A DNA stretch of 8,974 nucleotides, from positions 1 to 8,974 of the forward strand of contig CALMDN010000349.1 of assembly GCA_937864935.1 (NCBI GenBank), given 5' to 3'. A model generated the notes under the pieces. The model was given only the letters and a program-made list of their open reading frames with translations, searched no databases and was not told the DNA's origin. Of the stretch, positions 5,693 through 8,974 are shown piece by piece. This stretch comes from an uncultured Bacteroidales bacterium (lineage in GTDB: Bacteria > Bacteroidota > Bacteroidia > Bacteroidales > Lentimicrobiaceae). The stretch's first letter is position 1; each line of letters starts with the position of its first letter. Made by a program: the position numbers and the translations under genes.

Positions 5693-7087
5693 TTAACCGG
5701 ACAATGATGATTTTTTTTCGGAAACCAGTTCCCGGAAGTACCTTCCCCTTTCTTCGAAGTTGGTAAAACTGTCGTAACTGGCAGCAGCCGGCGAAAGGAG
5801 GCAGCTCCCTCCTTCGGGGGTCAGCTCAATGGCGGCTTTCACAGCCTCCGTGAAGTCAGCGAAGTATATTGCCTGACCAGCAGATGCCCGATTGAGGCTG
5901 AGCTCCTTCAGCATTCTTCCGCCGGCAGGACCGGTAAAAACCAGCTTTGTTCCTTTCAGTGAAGCGAGAAAGTCTGTCAATACCGCGTAATCGATTCCCC
6001 GGTCAAATCCGCCGAGAATCAGGGTGTGGACCTGACCGATGGTATTCACTGCGGCGATGGTTGCCTCAGGTATGGTTGAAATGGAATCGTTGTAAAATCG
6101 TTTTCCATTGAAGGTGCCAACGAATTCGATCCGGTGCTCAAGGGGGCTGAATGAAGCCACTGCCTGTTCGGTTACTGCCGCGGGTATCTGCATCAGCGCT
6201 GCTGCGGCAGCAGCCACACGGATATTGATCTGGTTGTGAATACCGGCAAGACGGGTTTTAAAACCGGCCGGAAGCAAAGCCCGTTCAGCTGACCCCATCC
6301 TGAGTACAACGTCAGGTCCTGAATTTCCTATTCCGTTGCCGGAAAATGCTGACGGATATACCGGCAGCAACCTGCTGCGGAGAGCATGCTGTTTCAGCAA
6401 TGCACTGGTGTTTTCATCCGCTGCCGTGAAGATGAAATAATCTGCTTCTGATTGTTTCAGTCCGGCCTGAAGCTTGGCCATCTGATAATCGTAAAACGAC
6501 GGGTAATGGTCGAGGTGTTCCTGAAAAAGGTTCAGCAGCACCGCAATGTGCGGGCCTCGATTGATATATTCGAGCTGGTGCGACGACAATTCGCAGACAA
6601 TGCGGGTCCCGGTATTGATATCGGGAATAAGATTAAACAATGGGATCCCGATGTTCCCGGCAAAAAGCACGTTCGGTGAATAGGCCTGCATGATGTGGTA
6701 AAGCAGGCTGGCTGTGGTGCTCTTGCCTTTGGTTCCTGTGATTCCGGCAACCTGGGCGCTATAGGCCCGCAGAAACAGATCGGTTTGGGAGGTGATCCTG
6801 GAAGGGTCGATCCTGCTACCTGACTTTTGCAACGAAATCCCCGGTGACTTGATCACCAGATCGGCCCTGTCAATTTCCTGCAGATAATCGGGTCCGGTAA
6901 TCGCGGTGATGCCTTCCTGGAGCAGCTCGGGATGCTGTGCCAGCAGGTCGGGGTTGGCATCGGCTACCACCAGGGGCAGTCCCGGGCAACTCTCCCTGAT
7001 AAACTTCAGACTCGATCTGCCTTCGCGGCCATAGCCGAGAATCAGCACCCGCTTTCCGTTCGTTACCGATTTTATCAGACTTCTCAT
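5693..7087 (-). CDS. murD2: MurD2-type ligase: UDP-MurNAc-L-Ala--L-Glu ligase (MurD homologue)
   Basis: A 464-residue Mur ligase that adds glutamate to UDP-MurNAc-L-Ala using ATP in the cytoplasm. The N-terminal UDP-binding domain contains RVLILGYGREGRSS (13-26). The central ATPase domain has the P-loop GTKGKST (118-124), AGNIG (143-147), CELSSHQLE (165-173), EHLDHYP (190-196) and K205 as the likely carbamylated lysine. The C-terminal domain has HRIEF (318-322) and the MurD-type ending SPAAASYDSFTNFEERG (432-448). It differs from canonical MurD at the glutamate pocket: NDSK-T reads NDSIST (I336) and LGG-x-x-K reads LGGFDRG (R363). It overlaps murL by 4 bp. These changes and the partner favour L-Glu specificity (MurD2) over ordinary MurD. 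The alternative is a divergent D-Glu ligase. Mur ligase membership is near certain; the L-Glu specificity is inferred. Confidence 0.85.
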   Translation of the reverse strand: MRSLIKSVTNGKRVLILGYGREGRSSLKFIRESCPGLPLVVADANPDLLAQHPELLQEGITAITGPDYLQEIDRADLVIKSPGISLQKSGSRIDPSRITSQTDLFLRAYSAQVAGITGTKGKSTTASLLYHIMQAYSPNVLFAGNIGIPLFNLIPDINTGTRIVCELSSHQLEYINRGPHIAVLLNLFQEHLDHYPSFYDYQMAKLQAGLKQSEADYFIFTAADENTSALLKQHALRSRLLPVYPSAFSGNGIGNSGPDVVLRMGSAERALLPAGFKTRLAGIHNQINIRVAAAAAALMQIPAAVTEQAVASFSPLEHRIEFVGTFNGKRFYNDSISTIPEATIAAVNTIGQVHTLILGGFDRGIDYAVLTDFLASLKGTKLVFTGPAGGRMLKELSLNRASAGQAIYFADFTEAVKAAIELTPEGGSCLLSPAAASYDSFTNFEERGRYFRELVSEKKSSLSG

Positions 7088-8466
7088 CTCAGGTTATTTT
7101 TCAGTACAGAAATCAGGTCGTCCGGAACAAAATGCCTTTCTTCTAAAATGCCAAAGTCAGGCAGGTTTAGCGGAGAAACCTCCCGCCGGAGGAACAACTG
7201 CAAAAGATAAGGCCGGTTATCCACAGGCTCCCGCCCAGCGGTCATCTGCAGCGCCTGTTTCACTTCCAGTGTGGTACCGACGCAATCGAAGGGCTTGATT
7301 GGTGAATAACCGCACAGTTCATTGAAAACCTCTTCGTTGTCAGGATTTCCGAGCATGTTGTTGCCGATGATTCTGCTGGCTTCGGTGATGCCGAGGAAGG
7401 CAGACAGCATAATGTGCGTGAACATACATTTCGGACATTTTCCGCACCACTCATCGGTTTTGCTGCCGGCATTGCAGCTTCTGAAAACATCGTGGTAACC
7501 GGTTAAACGTGAAAAAATTGCGGCAATCTGCAGTTCACTAAGCGGGCGTAGCAGGCTGAAATAACTGATGCCGGAGCAGATGTTGGTACGGTAATAGTTC
7601 CTGAAATCCTGCTCAAATTCAAAGGATTTGGAGTACTGGTGGTTGATGCCGGTTCCGGGGATGGTTGATTCGTTGGCGCTTCCTTCGTTCGAAAGTACGA
7701 TGTTTGCAAATCCTGTGATGGCTGAACACATCAGGGTGTGGAAGGCCAGCATGGCAGAGAAGGGGGTATGTCCGTTCAGAAACCCCTGTTTGTTCAATTC
7801 GATCAGCAGTGGGTCAATGGTCCTGGAAATGGTGAGGACATTCTCCATCTGAAGGCCTGCAGCTTTAACGGTTTCAATGGTTGCTCCCCGGGGATTCATA
7901 ATGAGGGGTGTAACCGGCTTTCCGGTATTCAATAACAGGGAAAGGGAGACAGCCGAATCTTTTCCTCCGCCGATGGGAACCAGATAGCCCTCTTTGAAAA
8001 AGGGTTCTACAACACGGTAAGGTTGAAGGTTTAACGGCTTGATCTGCATAAAGGAATCCGGGTCGGCCGGAATCGAATTGAGGTAGAAAAATTCGCCCAG
8101 ACCGTTGAAGTAAAGTTTCTTCCACCAGTTTATCTGTTCATCGGAAAGCGCTCCCGGCCTGATAACCACCGTAGGTGAGCAGCTTGCTTTCCAGTAGCTG
8201 ATCAGTTCAATCATCCCGATGTTGAAGGCTATGTTTTCGACAAGTTCCCTGTTCTGCTTGACAATTTTCTCTACATCAGCTGCTGATGCGCCAAACCTGA
8301 AGACCGAGTGCGGGTGAAAAGTATACTTATCCCCGAGTCGGAAATGAAAGCTCAGGGAAAGATTGCGGCCTGAAACCTCATAATGAAAAGATTCATAGGT
8401 AAATTCCGGAAATTGCTGACGAAGTCTTAAAAACAATTCCTGGTGGTCGTTTCTGATCATAGGCAA
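7084..8466 (-). CDS. murL: MurL: UDP-MurNAc-L-Ala-L-Glu epimerase
   Basis: A 460-residue protein matching MurL, which in Xanthomonas inverts the terminal L-Glu of UDP-MurNAc-L-Ala-L-Glu to D-Glu, using ATP and Mg2+ and releasing AMP and PPi. The centre holds a PP-loop (ATP pyrophosphatase) motif, VPIGGGKDSAVSL (163-175). It is followed by NEGSANESTIPGTGINHQYS (260-279), then KSFEFEQDFRNYY, which I recall as typical of MurL. A cysteine cluster follows at C331, C341, C344 and C347. The N-terminal ~150 residues and C-terminal ~110 lack motifs I recognise. The ATG at 8466 is used; an in-frame ATG two codons later (8460) is possible. The gene is first in an operon with murD2, sharing ATGA at 7084-7087, and has a -7 box at 8508-8515. 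Without this context it could be mistaken for a generic PP-loop or QueC-like protein. Confidence 0.85.
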   Translation of the reverse strand: MPMIRNDHQELFLRLRQQFPEFTYESFHYEVSGRNLSLSFHFRLGDKYTFHPHSVFRFGASAADVEKIVKQNRELVENIAFNIGMIELISYWKASCSPTVVIRPGALSDEQINWWKKLYFNGLGEFFYLNSIPADPDSFMQIKPLNLQPYRVVEPFFKEGYLVPIGGGKDSAVSLSLLLNTGKPVTPLIMNPRGATIETVKAAGLQMENVLTISRTIDPLLIELNKQGFLNGHTPFSAMLAFHTLMCSAITGFANIVLSNEGSANESTIPGTGINHQYSKSFEFEQDFRNYYRTNICSGISYFSLLRPLSELQIAAIFSRLTGYHDVFRSCNAGSKTDEWCGKCPKCMFTHIMLSAFLGITEASRIIGNNMLGNPDNEEVFNELCGYSPIKPFDCVGTTLEVKQALQMTAGREPVDNRPYLLQLFLRREVSPLNLPDFGILEERHFVPDDLISVLKNNLR

Positions 8467-8507
8467 TCTGGTATGGATTTTGCGGTTTAACGCCTGGCCT
8501 GTTTTTG

Positions 8508-8515
8508 CAAAAGTA
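8508..8515 (-). promoter_or_regulatory. Candidate murL-murD2 promoter, -7 box TACTTTTG
   Basis: TACTTTTG on the minus strand matches TAnnTTTG and is identical to the -7 box of the TPR gene. It ends 41 nt before the murL ATG, implying a leader of roughly 35 nt. A TTG at 8534-8532 is only 16 nt upstream of the box, shorter than the 19 seen elsewhere here, so the -33 part is uncertain. Confidence 0.5.
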
Positions 8516-8650
8516 TGAAATAGCCTGAAGCCAATGAATCAGGATACAACAAAATGACCGGTTTGGCTGGCGAAGGGTTATTTTCACGCAACACAAGCAG
8601 TGACCTTTTAATAAATAAGTGATTTAATTCTGATAACTTTTTGGTAACAG

Positions 8651-8686
8651 GATTGTTTCACTTTCAGCAGAAACTTTGAAACAATC
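8651..8686. repeat. 10-bp inverted repeat upstream of the YqgE/AlgH gene
   Basis: GATTGTTTCA (8651-8660) and TGAAACAATC (8677-8686) are perfect reverse complements with 16 nt between them. Inside, TTTC (8662-8665) and GAAA (8670-8673) can add a short inner stem. No T run follows on either strand, so it is not a terminator. It lies 36 nt before the ATG of the plus-strand gene and overlaps a near-match to a -7 box (AAACTTTG, 8671-8678), which suits an operator or a leader hairpin. Confidence 0.6.
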
Positions 8687-8721
8687 AACGTAACCAGGGG
8701 TTTTCTGATACAGTCTGGATT

Positions 8722-8974
8722 ATGAAACCGCACAAAATTGATCCGATTGCCGGCAGGATACTGATTTCAGTGCCCTTTTTGCAGGACTTCTACTTCAGGA
8801 GGGCTGTGGTGTTGCTGGCTGATCACAGCGAGGAAGGTTCTTTCGGGCTCATCATCAACAAACCGGTGGATGTCAGACTCAGTGATATTGCCAGTGAATT
8901 TGAGGGATTTGAATCGCCCGTATATCTGGGAGGGCCGGTGAAGACCGACAGTCTGTTCTTTATTCACACCCGTC
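8722..8974 (+). CDS. yqgE: YqgE/AlgH-family protein (UPF0301), N-terminal 84 residues
   Basis: The start of a YqgE/AlgH (DUF179) protein, running off the right edge; family members are about 185-200 residues. Visible signatures are AGRILISVPFLQDFYFRRAV (10-29), the motif EEGSFGLIINKP (37-48) and the PVYLGGPVKTDSLFFIHT block (66-83), all characteristic of the family. The molecular function is not established; the AlgH name comes from an alginate-regulation phenotype in Pseudomonas. The ATG at 8722 gives the usual distance to the GRILIS motif. It is transcribed divergently from murL. No Shine-Dalgarno sequence or clean promoter was found, though a 10-bp inverted repeat lies just upstream. Confidence 0.93.
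   Translation, partial: MKPHKIDPIAGRILISVPFLQDFYFRRAVVLLADHSEEGSFGLIINKPVDVRLSDIASEFEGFESPVYLGGPVKTDSLFFIHTR

Noticed and set aside
5693..7087. Ordinary MurD annotation
   Set aside because: Both signature lysines of the D-Glu pocket are absent and the gene is translationally coupled to murL, so plain MurD is less likely than MurD2. It is kept as the alternative in the feature entry.
7874..8125. Open frame of 83 codons on the minus strand inside murL
   Set aside because: It is in another frame of the same strand as murL, covering its conserved PP-loop region; a frame shadow.

Overview
The window looks like a chromosomal housekeeping segment of a Bacteroidota bacterium, possibly a Bacteroidales/Marinilabiliales-like lineage. 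The lineage below phylum is a guess. Three things support the phylum: the promoters fit the Bacteroidetes form (TTTG or TTG, a 19-nt spacer, then TAnnTTTG) upstream of several genes; start codons mostly lack Shine-Dalgarno sequences; and the gene set (THX ribosomal protein, short HRDC-less RecQ, membrane-anchored TPR protein) is typical. Base composition is moderate and fairly even. No transposase, integrase, phage gene, tRNA, rRNA or CRISPR array was seen.

Layout from left to right: (1) the N-terminal part of shikimate kinase aroK on the minus strand, running off the left edge; (2) a non-coding gap and then a RecQ-family helicase on the plus strand; (3) a convergent gap holding the terminator of an HU-type DNA-binding gene; (4) three minus-strand genes, HU, fmt (methionyl-tRNA formyltransferase) and a TPR membrane protein, each with its own promoter; (5) a divergent plus-strand gene for ribosomal protein THX with a strong terminator; (6) a non-coding gap with two tandem copies of a 26-bp dyad repeat; (7) a two-gene minus-strand operon, murL-murD2, whose reading frames overlap by 4 bp; (8) a divergent gap with a 10-bp inverted repeat, then the start of a YqgE/AlgH-family gene running off the right edge.

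The most interesting part is the operon at 5693-8466. The downstream gene is a Mur ligase that looks like MurD but lacks the two lysines expected to hold D-glutamate. The upstream gene encodes a PP-loop ATPase matching MurL, the UDP-MurNAc-L-Ala-L-Glu epimerase. Together they fit the alternative route to D-Glu in peptidoglycan described in Xanthomonas: MurD2 adds L-Glu, then MurL inverts it with ATP, so glutamate racemase (MurI) is not needed for this step. The pathway itself is known; its presence here as a tightly coupled operon in a Bacteroidota-like genome is the notable point. Family assignments rest on motif recognition, not on database searches.
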